64,000 bases of DNA from positions 1,121,450 through 1,185,449 of the forward strand of contig JAKTNV010000064.1 of NCBI GenBank assembly GCA_022747635.1, in the 5' to 3' direction. Shown piece after piece: positions 19,380-31,249 of this stretch. The notes beneath the pieces are model-generated. The model was given only the letters and a program-made list of their open reading frames with translations, did no database searches and had not been told where the DNA came from. Source of the stretch: Hetaerina americana. Taxonomy: Eukaryota; Arthropoda; Insecta; Odonata; Calopterygidae. Each line of letters opens with the position of its first letter. Position 1 is the first letter of the stretch. A program made the translations under genes and the position numbers.

Positions 19380-19605
19380 CAATCTGCTGTGTGTAAGACA
19401 AGAACCTCTCCCAACGCCCTGATACCCAGCAGAGATTTTCTCCTTAGCCTTCCCTCTTAGGAAAAAATTCCTGTTGAAACAACCCCTGAATCCTCTATTG
19501 TGGCTCAGATGCATCGATGATATTTTCCTTCTCTGGCCACATGGTACCTATTCCCTGAAAACTTTTATTTCCGATCTCAATGCTTCGTCCTCTGTCTCCT
19601 AAAAA
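19380..19605 (+). pseudogene. PLE RT fragment (catalytic block)
   Basis: At about 19490-19590 the plus strand reads LLWLRCIDDIFLLWPHGTYS, then LKTFISDLNAS. This is the PLE DD box (compare FRYVDDTFIVWPHG at 16919), with Tyr replaced by Cys. No other RT block is recognisable around it. Confidence 0.65.
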
Positions 19606-20474
19606 TGGGCTCACGGAACTCGTATGCGGCAAATAAGTTCTTCTAAGAAATGCTTATTCCTTGGGCGGCTCCGAAGTCAACCTTGGGAGAAAGGCCGTCG
19701 AAGGCGAAGGTGGTGATGACCTGTCCATTTCTGGATCGAACAATGGACGCAAACAATAACAAACGCCCTCGTCATCATCTCCATGACCTTCGTCAAGCAG
19801 CGGCTCCGTTTCCCGGGCAAACAAGTTTGAGTCACGTCGGCGCCCGCTATGGAAAGGAAGGAGCCTTCCCCGATTGGGGGATCACGTGTCAGGTGAGCGA
19901 GGGTCGGGGCGGGGGGAGAAGATACGGTATCTTTCGAAGAACGGAGCAAGGAGCTGGGGAGGAGAGGGCAGGGAAGATAAAAGTTATGTGCACGGGGGAG
20001 GGGGGTGGTCGGGAGAGGAGGGGTCCCGGCGCCGGAAGGGAAATGGTGTCTCCTCCTCACTCAGGTTTCCAAAGCATCACAACATCTGATGGATAAAGTA
20101 GAGCAGTTCGAACGCCATTTCGTCAACTAAATTTCATTGACATATCCCATTGAACGCCCGGAAAGACGTTCGTTCACTTACCTCTCTCTTTTCGACTATA
20201 CACTATGCGATAAAGCGACTATGCGCTGGGATGTGTGTCAAGGAGTGATTGCAACCCCTGTCAGCATTATCCACATTATATATTATTATTATTTGGGATA
20301 CATTGCTGTTAGGCGATAAGCCGGGTGGCAATGACATGATATAACAAACAGTAGTCATTCTTAAAACATATCACAGTGTCATTAAATAGTCGTATAGTAG
20401 ACTTACAAAATAAAAAAAATGAGAAAAAACAATATATTTTGATACAGCCATACACCTTCTGCCGTATTGCATTT
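19606..20474. other. No recognised gene
   Basis: Contains a GC-rich block (19840-20060) with overlapping ORFs on both strands (19650-20096 plus, 20060-19677 minus) that match no family I know. Their length follows from composition. Confidence 0.4.
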
Positions 20475-21592
20475 AACAATCCCATCATGTATACCTTTTG
20501 CATTCACGCCTAAATGATTTAATGCTTTTGGGTAAGGGCTTAAAGAGTTCATCAGGCAGCTGGTTCCACTCTTTGATTCCCATATTTAGGAACGAAAACT
20601 TGGCGGTGTTTGTCCTTTGGGGCATGTATTTGATTTTAAGCGGGTGATCATTCCTGCCGAGATAACATGGCTTATTTACACTCTCGTTCAGTTCTTTCCA
20701 GCCTCCGTCAGCTTTCAATATTTTAAAAATGGCACACAGTCTATTCAGCTTCCGTCTGTTCTTTAGTGACCCCCATCCTAGCGAGCCTAGCATGTCACTT
20801 ACACTGTCAGTCTGCCTATGTCGCCCTAAAACGTACCTGGCAGCCTTCCTTTTCACTGCTTCTAATTTTTTCACATGCCCTATTTCAAAGGGATCCCATA
20901 CTGTGGTCGCATATTCGACAATAGGCCTTACAATTGTTTTGAAGGCCAATTCTTTAGTTGATTTAGTGCTTCCTTTGAGGCTCCGCATGACCCAGTGGAG
21001 CGATTTAAAGGCCTTGCCTACCACATAATCTGTGTGAAGTCCCCACCCTAAGTCTTTACTTAGGTGTACCCCTAGATATTTACAATTATCTTTTGTTACA
21101 ATCGTTTATCCCATTATTTTATATACCCTTCCCTCACCTGCCTTCCTTTTGGAGAATGAGATGTGGATAGTTTTTGCAATATTTATCTCCATTTTGTTGA
21201 TTTTGATCCAATTAGCCACGTTATCTATGTCACCCTGCAGAACGTCGCGATCACTGCTGCTGCTGATTTCCCTATAGAGTATACAGTCATCAGCGAACAA
21301 TCGTATTTTGGAATTGACACATTCAGCAAGGTCATTCAGGTAACAAAGAAACAGAGGAGGACCAAGCACGCTACCCTGAGGTACTCCGGATGTGACGCGG
21401 GTTTCTTCTGAGATTTTGTGCCCAACACGAACCTGCTGGGTTCTATCTTGTAGGAAGGCCTTCGTCCATAGTAGTACTCTTTTATCAATATTTAGTTTTC
21501 CAATTTTATCTAACAATCTGTCATGGGGAACCCTGTCGAAGGCTTTTGAGAAGTCGAGTATAACTGCATCTATTTCTTTACCTTATATATAA
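20475..21592 (-). pseudogene. CR1-superfamily LINE, RT and C-terminus, 5'-truncated
   Basis: The frame 21516-21106 reads SGVPQGSVLGPPLFLCYLND, then IRLFADDCILYRE (catalytic DD), preceded by DKIGKLNIDKRVLLW. The frame 21024-20485 reads TIVRPIVEYATTVWDPFEIG, KRKAARYVLGRH, then LGSLGWGSLKNRR and ends WNQLPDELFKPLPKSIKSFR. A frame break lies around 21030-21105. The upstream edge at 21590 still encodes AFDRVPH. It belongs to a lineage different from the CR1 copies around it: the C-terminus ends in NMGIKEWNQLPD, as in the common insect RT-like proteins. Confidence 0.85.
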
Positions 21593-21739
21593 CAGGGACG
21601 AAGTGTAAACCAATATATGATAATAATAAAAGGGATTACGAGTTGCTTTATATGCTTTCATCATAACTCTTCACTTGCATCTCTTATTATCGTTAGCGAG
21701 ACAAACGACATTCTTCAGTCTATCTCATCTACACTCAAT
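21593..21739. other. No recognised feature
   Basis: AT-rich spacer between two LINE fragments. Confidence 0.5.
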
Positions 21740-21985
21740 CTCTCGGATATTATTGATGTGATCTGTCTTGCCGTGGTGTGATTGGGATAATGGCACATTT
21801 GCAACATCACGGCTAAAGAGACGCCCTTCCAATTTATGCAAGAGCTTCAGTCTTTAATTGAACATTCGCCCCGTGAGTGATGTCGACTCTATTTCCCTAA
21901 TTATCCCGATCCGCTATTCAAGTTATTATGGAAAGTTTTACAAATGCAGCTCCTCTACGCTGCATGAGATCCAACGTACAAATAT
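21740..21985 (-). pseudogene. CR1-like LINE C-terminal fragment
   Basis: The minus strand reads RLKLLHKLEGRLFSRDVANV with a following HHGKTDHI-like stretch, matching 5990-6100 and 26180-25946. Upstream and downstream parts are missing. Confidence 0.68.
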
Positions 21986-22530
21986 ACAATGCCCCGCAAG
22001 CCCCCGCAAGGGCGTGTGGCAGGGGGTGTTAGGGTACCACACGTTAAACAGAATACCTCGCAATACCAACAAATTCATGCAAATAGATAAACTATTAAAT
22101 AACATACATGTGCACATGCACGCGAACCTACGAACATATGTAAATCTAAGCAGTATTTAATCTTGTCACGCATGTTAATTGAATGTCTTTGCCATTTCTA
22201 TTATGACTTTGATTTCTTACTATTTTGACTCCTGATTGTACTATGAAAGAAAAAATATTTCTATCGATCTGTACTGGAGTCTATCTCCCCCACCTTATCA
22301 TTGTAGTCTGATTTACATATATAGTTTGGAGGCATAATAATTCCTTTGGTGTTATTATTTAACTCCTGTGTTTTGAACCTTGCTAAAAATCTAAGTAATC
22401 TACATCTAGACGATACCCTAAAAGCTTCTGCGACGGCAAATGGGGCGTGCGGTGCCTCCGCAAGTCTCGCCTGTTCTCTTCGCGTTTCAAGTGGATCCCA
22501 GCCTGAGTCCCACAAAAGGCCTGTCACACA
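21986..22530 (-). pseudogene. CR1-like LINE (second subfamily), C-terminus, 3' UTR and tail
   Basis: The frame 22527-22261 reads WDPLETRREQARL and LARFKTQELNNN, then IIMPPNYI. The element ends at 21990-22040 (minus strand) with ACACCCCCTGCCACACGCCC and GGGGCTTGCGGGGCATT. The same subfamily with the CGGCTTGCGGGG tail occurs at 24210-24860 and 31250-34065. Confidence 0.72.
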
Positions 22531-22589
22531 CTCGTATTTTTATCAGAACAATTTGTCGCAATGGGCGTTTCTCGATGCGACATAAAGGG

Positions 22590-23440
22590 TATCGGAGAAG
22601 GTCAGAATAACTTCACCGAGTCTTACACAAACAATCGTATATTATACAACATCGGTTGTTTCATGTCCTTGGTAGTGAACGGACGTCTCTCCGCTCTCTC
22701 GACATGCCGTCAAACTGTGGGAAACGTGGTCACATTGTAAAGCGCGTCAAAGGCAATGTTTCCTGTGGTGATTGCCGTGAACCGTACCATCTTTCTTGTT
22801 CTTCGATGACGGAGGAAGACCTACGAACCCTGGAGGACCTGCAACTGCCATGGCACTGTGTCTCGTGTCTTGAGAGGAAACGTTCCATCAGAAGTGATAC
22901 CACCCCTATTAAGAGCAATGGCAGCCTCGCTGGTGAAGAACCCGCAGCTGCTACACTGAACGAAATCCTGACTCGAATCAAGTGCCTCCAGGACGAGCAA
23001 GGTGAGATCAAAAAGTCCCTTCTGTGGTGCCACGAGACAATGAATGAGTTGAATAAGGCCATTAGCAACGTCAACAGTGCAATTGCGAGCCTTGGTGAAA
23101 AACTCGAGAAAACAATTGGTGATTTTCGCCCCGCGACCAGGGCTTCTATACCCAATTTAGGAGCCAGGGGAGGAATACTCTTGAAACATTGTCTTTGGTC
23201 ACGTGGGAGATTCGGAGGAGCCAGGGAAGGAATATTCTGTTGCATACTTGCAACATTGTGTCTTTGGTCACTTGGGGTATTCGGAGAAGTCAGGGAAGGA
23301 ATATCATGTCGCATACTTGCGACGAATTTTATACGAATCTGGCGGATTTTATCCATAATGTATCTAATTCTTTTAGCCAAACTTTCTCCCAAACATCCCA
23401 AATTCTTGTGCCATGTTCCAAATGATGTCTAACCGGAGCG
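22590..23440 (+). pseudogene. CR1-group LINE ORF1 with PHD-type zinc finger and coiled coil
   Basis: The frame 22656-23432 starts with a PHD-like finger: CGKRGH, then VSCGDCREPYHLSC and LPWHCVSCLE give C, CxxC, H, C and CxxC; one early Cys appears to be Arg. A helical stretch follows (LNEILTRIKCLQDEQGEIKK to IASLGEKLEKTIGDFRP), consistent with a trimerising coiled coil. PHD fingers in ORF1 are known in CR1/L2-group LINEs and probably aid RNA binding. After about residue 170 the frame enters three imperfect tandem units (23160-23330), so the ORF1 proper is truncated. Confidence 0.68.
23160..23330. repeat. Imperfect tandem repeat, about 54-68 bp units
   Basis: Three units share GGAGxAGxCAGGGAAGGAATAT and a CATTGTxTCTTTGGTCAC block. 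The second and third also share GCATACTTGC. No known element end matches. Confidence 0.6.
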
Positions 23441-24060
23441 AAATTAATCTTTAAATTCCTCATTATAATCCCCCAACACCCGTTTAATGAAGCCGAGTTT
23501 TTTTGAAGCGGATCCGCATATTGTCCTGATGTGTGCTCCTCTTGAAAGGCCTGAAGTAAGAGTCACCACCAAATATTTTACTCGATCGGCCGTAGTTAGC
23601 ACTGAACCCTCTCTCTCATTATTTATGTCCTCCTTATCACTTCCGTCACCCCATAATTTTAAAACTGCGCATTCGCTTATGTTAAGTACTAATCCCCATT
23701 CCTTGCACCAATCTGAAATTGCTTCCAGGTCTCTTGAGAGTACTTCGTCATCTGCTGGGGTCCTTATTTATCCGTACACCATCGTCGAACCTGCAAAACA
23801 TCTAAGGTTGATACTGACCATCAAATTCGGCAATCAATCCAACCTCATTAGATTTCCATGCTAGCTGCATCTTCTAATTGAGACCCAACTAGTTTAATAT
23901 AACAACGCATTCCAACTTTCGCCTCGTATCTCCCCAAGGTAATGAATAAATATTTTATCCTCGCCTGCCCACACATTTCCCTCTCATGTTTCACCCAGCA
24001 GAGGTCGAGGGTAAGGATAACGTCTAATGGCTTCATCGAGTGTTAATTAAGAGGTACTGC
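23441..24060 (-). pseudogene. CR1-like LINE RT fragments
   Basis: The minus strand 23780-23450 reads DEVLSRDLEAISDWCKEWGL, a VKYLVVTLT block and KKLGFIKRVLG, the segment after the RT catalytic box. 24036-23848 reads LDVILTLDLCWVKHEREMCG and VGSQLEDAASM, the same region from another copy. Both are decayed; I read two fragments joined near 23780. Confidence 0.62.
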
Positions 24061-24209
24061 AGTAGTTATCCCGCATATATCTAGAGTTACTTACACACAA
24101 TCTTGTGTAGCAACCGATTTCCTTTAGCATACGAATTATCATCTGGATGACGTGATGAATCTCACATCGCGCACTAAAAATGAGAATTTAAAGTTGTCCA
24201 GCCGACGGA

Positions 24210-24860
24210 CCATCCAGGTGGAGTCGATTTTAGTCTTGTGAGAGAAGGTTTGCCAAAAATAATTAGATGAATTCCAAGAAAATCCGCCAGATTCGTTAAA
24301 AATTGTTATAATAATAACACAAGAGTGACAGGTCTCTTGAGGGAATTAGGCTGGGAGCCACTCGAGATACGGAGAGAACAAGCGACACTTTGACTTTTAA
24401 AAAGGTTCAGAACAAACGAGTTTAAATATGGCACTGAAGGAATTATAATGGCCCCACACTGATTAGGTAGATCAGACCACAATGACAGTTAAATAATGGA
24501 GATAGATTCCAGCACAGATAGATACAAATACTCATTCTTTCCCCAATCATCAATCAGGAATCATAATAGTAAGAAACCGAAGTCACTTCAGAAGTATTTA
24601 AAACATTTAATTTACAAGTCGGAGCAAAGTTAAACATTGCAAAGACATCGGGTATATTCATAGGTTCATGCGTGTGCTAGTTGATAGCATGTGTATCTGA
24701 GTTATAAAGGTTTTTGCATTAATATATACGATTTTGTTTGTATAGTTTGACATGGATTTGTGGATTTTGCATTCGGTTTTATTCTTAATTACGGCTGGTG
24801 ACCTAACACCCCCCGCCACACGTCCTTGCGGCGGCTTGCGGGGCATGAAGTAGATTTAGA
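24210..24860 (+). pseudogene. CR1-like LINE (second subfamily) C-terminus and 3' tail
   Basis: The plus strand from 24270 shows a decayed post-RT region (GNxAGSHSRYGENKRH and LNMALKE align with the copy at 22527-22261). The element ends at 24800-24865 with ACACCCCCCGCCACACGTCC and GCGGCTTGCGGGGCATGAAG, then TAGATTTAGATGA. The tail is nearly the same as at 33995-34060. Confidence 0.68.
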
Positions 24861-24865
24861 TGATC

Positions 24866-25774
24866 TTAACGCCTTTGGAAAAGAGACTGGATTTAAAAAT
24901 CGGTCAAGAAATTCCGTGTTTTTCAACATTCGACCATCTGCTTGCGTGCCTTCCGACGCGGGGGCGGAGGCCACGTTGCCGGGCCATTCTTTCGGATGGC
25001 GAGGGGACTTGCGGTGGGATGCCACCCTGCGCCGTGGCGGGGGCAAGGGCGGGCAAGACAGGGGCGTGCCGCCGCTGCAGACGGACCACCAGGGAGCAGG
25101 CCATCTCCTCCCGGGGTCTCCAGGGGAAAATGTCTTCACGGGGCAGGAGTAGTTACTGATAGTATAATATCGTGATGAGTACAACTGATGATTGATGTCT
25201 GGTCGCTCCACGGTGCTACTACCAGCTTACCACCACAATTAAATTCTTAACGTAATCGCTTTTCCCTATTTGATTAATTAAAGAAATACTGGCTCTCGGC
25301 CGGGCGGTGTGGAACCTACCCCCGGAGCGAGAGTCATTTCAAGGGAGACGGGAGTGAATAGGCGGAGAGATCCCGTGGCCTTCAATGCCCCAGGGCTCAG
25401 CCCTTCGTTCCACTTCCAGCGACTGTCACAAGGCTTCTCCGGTGGCTGCTGGAACGCCCTCGGCTCCACGGAGGGTCCAGCTGGCCCGCCCTCGGCCCGC
25501 ATGCACCCGCATGGCCAGGCCACGCTAAGGCGTCGGACACGCAACAATGCACCCAGCTAAAGCCAAGTGCGCGCGCCTCGCCCCCCCCCCACCGCCGAAT
25601 CCGCCCGCGTGGAAACAACCCGGCAACCAACAAAGGCATGCACTACCGTCAGCCGGACACCGCGGACCTTAGTACGGAGGATCTACAGGGATCCAAGAGA
25701 TCTTAATGAATAGAGCAGCCCAATTGACGCGAAGGCCAAAGCTTAGTCAGATAAAAGTGGATGTTAGTTTAGTT
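24866..25774. other. CpG-rich block without recognised gene
   Basis: 24920-25140 and 25280-25650 are GC-rich, with open frames on both strands in most phases. No frame contains a domain I know. These could be host CpG islands or a GC-rich repeat. Confidence 0.4.
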
Positions 25775-27625
25775 TATTAAGTATCCTGGAAGCTACCCCT
25801 AGGGTGTGCGGCAGGGGGTGATTATACACCAGGTTACCCTTCACCCAAAACAGCTCTCCCTCCAAGCGCGGTCGGACAAAAGTTATTTTATTCTAATCTT
25901 TAAAGTTCGTGGGAAAACGATATCTGAAATCTATTGGTTCTACACTTACGTAATCTCTGTAATTTTATTGACATGATCTCTCCTACCGTAGTACGATGGG
26001 AGTAATAACACATTTTCAACATCACTGCTGAAGAAACATTCTTCTGATTTATGCAAGAGATTCCATTTGTAATTTAAACTTCGCTCTGTTAGTGATTCCC
26101 AACCTAGCTCCTCTAACAATATTGATTTGTTACTAAGTTTATGGCATTGAAGTTTTATGAAACTAGGTTCTCTACACCATATGCGATCCAATTTGGCAAT
26201 TAATCCAACTTCATGAGGATCCCGTACACGAGAAAAACAAGTTTACCCTCTTCCACAGCTTAAATCTGTGGAAAAGTACAAATTTGTTTTTCCCAAAATG
26301 ACGAACTTCCAATACATTTCGCCTGAATCTGTTCAATAGATCCCATATACTTCCAACATATGCTCAATGAGGCAGGCCTAATTAACGACAGATAACATTT
26401 CTCTTTGATCTTTTCATCACGTTTACCCAGTACCCTTCTAATAAATTCTGATTTTTTGTTACCTTACCCACATATTCACGGTGTTTCTCCCAGGAGAGGT
26501 CGTGAGTGAGGGTAACACCTAGTAATTTAATTGAGCCTACACATTCCATTTCGGTTTTCCCAATGCAGCAGGCGTTCGGGTGGGAATCGCTCTTTTCCCA
26601 AAAATTCATCACGACGCACTTTTTTAAGTTTAATTCTCATTACCAAGTTTCGCACCAGGGTTGTATAGCATTAGGGTCATCTGATAAAGATGCTGTGCTC
26701 TCGGGATCACGGATATCACGGTAAACCACTGCATCATATGCCAATAAACGTATCTTACGAGTTACTACCGAGTAAATTTCATTAACACGATGCAGGAATA
26801 AAAGAGGTCCGATGATACTTCTCTGGGGAATACCTGAAGTAACTTCTACTGCATTTGGGCTAACGCCAAACTACTCTTTGAACCCGACCATTCAAAAATT
26901 CTTTAATCCAACTACGGATATTTTCATCTATGCCATATACTTCTAGCTTTGTGAGTAGTTTACTATGAGGTACTTTGTTGAAGGTATTCTTAGAATCTAG
27001 AAAACTTGCGTCCACCGGAACATTCTTCTCTTCCGAAATAAGAATATCATGAGCAAAAAGCACAAGTGGTGTCCCGCGGGATGAACCCTTTTGGAAACCG
27101 AGCAGATTTTTCATTAATAACTCCTGATTATCGAGATGTCTCCCGATCCAACTAGCAGCTATATGTTCCATAATCTTGCACGAAATGGATTTGACGGAAA
27201 TAGATTTGTAACTGTTCGGTTCGTCTTTGTCTCTACTTTTAAATATGGGTGTTACCTCAGCCGTTTTTCAATCTCTGGGAACCTTGTCATCCACCAGCCA
27301 CTTCCTTAATATTATTTCTAAATGCGTTGCAATTTCCGAAGCTATATCCTTAAATATACTAGCGCGTATTTGATCGACCTCCTTGTCTCCGTCTTTAAAT
27401 AAAAGTGCCAAATTAGGCGTTCTCCAATCACTGGTAGCCTTGTAACTGGTAACCTTAGTGACTTCTTAAATATGATTTCTGGATATGGTTGCGCAATTTC
27501 CGACACATGCTCCTTCAATATACGAGCGGGTGTTTGATCGGGCCAGAAGATTTATTAGGCTTAATATTTTTCAGCAAAGGTTCTACATATTCCATCGTAT
27601 AAGATTACAATTTTGGGCATCGGCT
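25775..27625 (-). pseudogene. CR1-like LINE ORF2, RT to 3' end, decayed
   Basis: Minus-strand order: 27171-26860 has LLMKNLLGFQKGSSRGTPLV and NTFNKVPHSKLLTKLEVYG; 26612-26382 has IKLLGVTLTHDLSWEKHRE; 26191-25946 has ILLEELGWESLTERSLNYKW and SSDVENVLLLPSYYGRRDHV. The 3' tail is at 25790-25830 (minus CACCCCCTGCCGCACACCC). Many frameshifts. The 5' end near 27300-27600 contains a local duplication of the RT start. Confidence 0.82.
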
Positions 27626-28203
27626 GGCGGTAAGGATTTGGCAAACTGTCGGAGATAATTAATTTAATATGTCGAATGAAGAATCATTCATAACTGAGGT
27701 TCAGAAGATATAGGGCGCATAGCGAGCACTGAATCATGTCGAAGCCGCCTCCCTCGCGCCACTTCCACAAATCCCTCTTTCCACTTTCGCGGACGCCGCT
27801 TCCATGATCGAACGGCCAACCGACTTCCAATCCGCGGCCCCCGCCCATCCTCTCCGACATCACGAAGGCGAAACACCTCGATGATTATGTTTGGGCGATT
27901 GGAAGGAATTCGCCCATTCATTCCATAGCAATGTCCCTCTGGATCACTCTGGAGGTCTGACTGCCGGGGCAAGATAGTTTGTTTTCCGAATCACACAAGC
28001 ATCAGCTTACGGTGTTTCTTTTTCAGGATAAGCCATTGTGATTGCGATGCCATTCATCTTATTAATCGTGCCATTCATTACCGTGCATTTTGTACTTGTG
28101 AGTGAACACAAATAGTAATCATACTCGTAATTGATTCGTGGCAATGGCATGCGTTGATATTTGGTTATATTTGCTATACATCAGATAATATACTTGTACT
28201 TCC
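27626..28203. other. No recognised gene
   Basis: The minus ORF 27972-27688 shows no family motif. The rest is AT-rich. Confidence 0.4.
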
Positions 28204-28210
28204 CATTCTT

Positions 28211-28522
28211 AGTAGTAGTATTTAGGGGAGGCGACCAAGAGCTGAGGTCATTTGCGCCATAGGGGAAGGACAGGAAAGGATGAAGAGTGGAGAGAAACCC
28301 GGCGTCGGCATTTGCCTACTCTTTCCGAAAGGCGCCAAGGGGTCCGCAGCTTATGGTCCCATCCGACGGACGGCGGACTCGCTATAAGTGCCCTCCACAA
28401 AGCACCTCAAGTGGGATCGAGATACCTCTGAATAATATTCAACACCGCCGGGATTTGCACCCGGGCCCTCTGGGTGGGAAGGCAGTACCTTAGCCGCCGC
28501 ACCATCTCGATCCCCTTACCTT
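28211..28522 (-). mobile_element. tRNA-derived SINE, copy 2
   Basis: Minus-strand copy of the SINE at 13955-14264, with the same tRNA-like head (at the right end, 28420-28517), body and (CTA)n end (left, 28211-28218). CATTCTT at 28204-28210 and 28523-28529 is a likely short target duplication. The B box is altered (GGGTGCAAATCCCGG). Confidence 0.87.
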
Positions 28523-28739
28523 TCATTCTTCACTACTAACGTTCAATGCGATTTTGTTAACAATGACGAAATTGACCCAAAGAATTAATTTTTTTTTACT
28601 GCTTCCCATTTCATTTGAACTTATAGAAGTTCCATGGAAAAATTTCTTCATATTCTCGTCTATGAGCGATGATAGTCCTGTTTAGTGACATGGCAAAACC
28701 TTTGAGTTAAAATGGCGCAGTTTCAGTTTAATATAACAC

Positions 28740-28860
28740 TGCTCTACTGCTATCCCGGACACGGGATGGAGGGAATTCAACCTTCGACGGTTGCCGGTCG
28801 ACCCAAGCGCATAGTCCAACGCATCTGCGGACTCAAGTCGCAGTTGGCTGGCTGGTTTGA
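28740..28860 (-). repeat. Possible old tRNA-derived SINE head (weak)
   Basis: The minus strand reads AGATGCGTTGGACTATGCGC and, about 30 bases on, AAGGTTGAATTCCC, an A-box and B-box arrangement with substitutions. No second copy is seen in the window. Confidence 0.3.
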
Positions 28861-30145
28861 CGGAATGGGGGAGCGCGGGCGATGCGCGGAGAGAGGCGAA
28901 TGTGGCGCGCGGGAGAGGGGAGTCACGGAAGCACCCCTCGTCGAGGGACACGCCTCGTGCATCACGTCTCCGAATATTGCCCTCAAATCTTGACCACTGC
29001 TGGCATACGTCTAAATTTTACGATGGACATTGATGAATATCAATCCTCTCGATCGAACATCAAGAGGAAATACTGCATTGGCTGGCGGAGTCACGCCAAA
29101 CTCTCAGAACCACGTTTCTCGCAACTTGGACCGACCATGACGAAGAGGTGTTCCAATGATTCGGTGCGGGCGAATCCTTCCGAACATCGTTGGCGGCTGA
29201 AGGACCGAGGTGCACCAAGGGGAAGGTGCACGACACCGTGATGCATGGTGGCGTACATTAACCATCTAAGTAAATTAATTAAAGTATTTTGGATAAATAA
29301 TAGACATATATTAATACATTATGTACACAATCAAAGAATAATGTAATAAAATCTTATTTATAATGTAGTAATTTATTTAATAATAGATTCTCGATCGTAG
29401 TCAGCATTCCCATCTCAAAGGGCGAATGGAGCCCTCCCGGATGAAGAGAGGGGAAGTGACCCGTAGCCCTCCTCCCGACGCACAGGCGCACCCGCGGTGC
29501 GGAGAACGAGGAGCGTGGCCGGTAGAGTGCGGGCCCGAGGGTATCTTCCCGAGCGCTCGGGCCGCTAGGGGAGGGAGACGCGATTTGCGAAGATTTGTGG
29601 CTTCTGGCGGGAGGAGGAGGGCGGGTTTTAAGTCCACCCTCTGCGTGGTTCGTGGAAGAGGCCGGGGGCGGAGGGGGAGACGAGGGGCGGAGGGGGCCGG
29701 GGGGGCGGAAGAAGTGGGGCTGGAGGCAAGTGGGGGAGACGATAAGAGGGAAGAGGAGGTGGCGCTAGCTGTTCGTGGTCGTGGGAGAAAATAAAGTGCC
29801 GTTTAATCAACGTCTTTTTCCGTGTGCGGAGGGGGCGTCCCCCCCTGCCCCCCTCCGGCCCCGATGCCTGGAACACTTTCGCAACGCTCTCACCTTAAAT
29901 CCAAAGGTCCACTCACTCGCTCAATCCTCCCCCGCCCGAGGGAGGGGGGCGGGACCTCCTCGGGCGTCCCCCCTCACCTGCGCCCCAGTCCCACCTACGG
30001 GGGGCGGGGGCCTCGAGCGGTGGCCGTGAGAAGCGAGTGAGTGCCAGGGGGGGCCTCCACGGCCTCCCGATTCATGGCGGGTATCCCCCTTCCCCTCCCC
30101 TGCCCACACTCAAGCCGAAAAGAACCACGGGTTTGCCGCTGCAAA
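28861..30145. other. No recognised gene; CpG-rich 29400-30110
   Basis: 29400-29780 and 29820-30110 are GC-rich with open frames on both strands. The frames at 29426-29794 and 29637-29401 have no recognisable domains. 29250-29395 is AT-rich. Confidence 0.4.
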
Positions 30146-30902
30146 TACGAGGGTCATCCGGAAAGTAGTACCCGTTCGTGAAATAAAGACACAAAAGTAA
30201 ATATTAACAAACATAAAAAATTTTATTTGAAAGAGGATACTTTAAACTACTTCTCAACATAATCTCCAAGCAAATTAAGGCATTTGTCATAACGTGTGAC
30301 AAGTTTCTGTATTCCTGCTGCATAGTCCTTCGCCGCCAGCTCATTGAGATACGCGAGGGACCCATCTTGCACAAATTTTTGCATAATGCAGATGGTGTTT
30401 AACAATTTCATGAACAATTGTTCGAGAAACATTGGGAAAATGCTCACAGATGTCATCAATTGTGACGCGCCGATCGTTCCCCACGAATTCGTCAACTGAG
30501 CTCACCAGTTGGTCTGTAATGACAGACGGTCTCCTCGAACGCTCATCGTCGTGTGTGTTCCCCCTCCCCATGTTGAAGTTGCGACACCACCGCCGAACAG
30601 ACGACTCGTCCATTACATTGTCTCCATACACCTCCTTTAATTGGCGATGAATATCACATGGGCGAACGTTTCTTGCATTGAGGAATTTAATCACTGCCCT
30701 CACTTCACAACTGGCGGCGTTCTCAATTTTTTTAAACATTGTAAACAATCACAGAAACAACACAGGCAATGCTAGCGTCACGCAACTTGGCTCAGAGAAG
30801 GCAGACAAGCCACTGAAGCTATCTGACCTCGTCCAGCGGCTACTCGCGTCGTCAGCACTTCATGCGGCACGAACGGGTACTACTTTCCGGATGACCCTCG
30901 TA
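30146..30902 (-). mobile_element. mariner deletion derivative, copy 1
   Basis: Terminal inverted repeats TACGAGGGTCATCCGGAAAG at 30146 and its complement ending at 30902 are flanked by TA, the mariner target. Inside, the minus strand encodes only the N-terminal DNA-binding part and the last residues of a mariner transposase. At 757 bp it is about 0.5 kb shorter than an autonomous mariner. A second copy at 46727-47455 has the same internal junction. Confidence 0.92.
30341..30748 (-). pseudogene. mariner transposase N-terminal (helix-turn-helix) remnant
   Basis: The 135-codon frame has FKKIENAASCEVRAVIKFLN, then ESSVRRWCRNFNMGRGNTHD, the first helix-turn-helix and linker of a mariner transposase, and RVTIDDICEHFPNVSRTIVH, the second. 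It ends at KICARWVP, where the catalytic DDD domain should begin. In another frame (30495-30247) the extreme C-terminus YDKCLNLLGDYVEK follows. The catalytic domain is deleted, so no transposition activity is possible. This fragment type is often annotated SETMAR-like. Confidence 0.9.
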
Positions 30903-31249
30903 TAACAATCACTATAATCTCATCGCTGCGTCGTCGTTGGCAGCCACCCGTAAACCAAGTTGTCCGGCCCACGTGGCGCACTATTGATGAAACTAAGTAC
31001 AGAGCCCTTTTGAGAGAACTAGGATACGACGAATTTCTCTTCGTTTTCCTCGCGCAGGGGTCAGAAGGACAGAAAGAAGGGTTGGTTCGTTTGCCGAGCC
31101 GAGAGCCCCAGTTGAAACACCGCTGGGTGCTCACGGGCGAACCTAGACTGCCGTACCGCGGTCATTTCAGAGGCTTTTACTGAGGCGAGGCGCCTGGTTA
31201 CTTCGCTAATCCCTCCCAAGAAAAGGCTAAGGAGACGCTGCCTCCCTCC
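30903..31249. other. No recognised feature
   Basis: Spacer between the mariner derivative and the CR1 copy. The minus ORF 31134-30880 has no motif. Confidence 0.45.

Noticed and set aside
22730..23401. 223-codon minus-strand ORF
   Set aside because: Shadow of the PHD-finger ORF1 on the plus strand, which has the real zinc-ligand pattern.
30678..30905. Conserved ORF present at both mariner copies (also 46951-46715)
   Set aside because: It lies in the 5' untranslated part and terminal repeat of the mariner on the opposite strand to the transposase. Its recurrence follows from the repeat.
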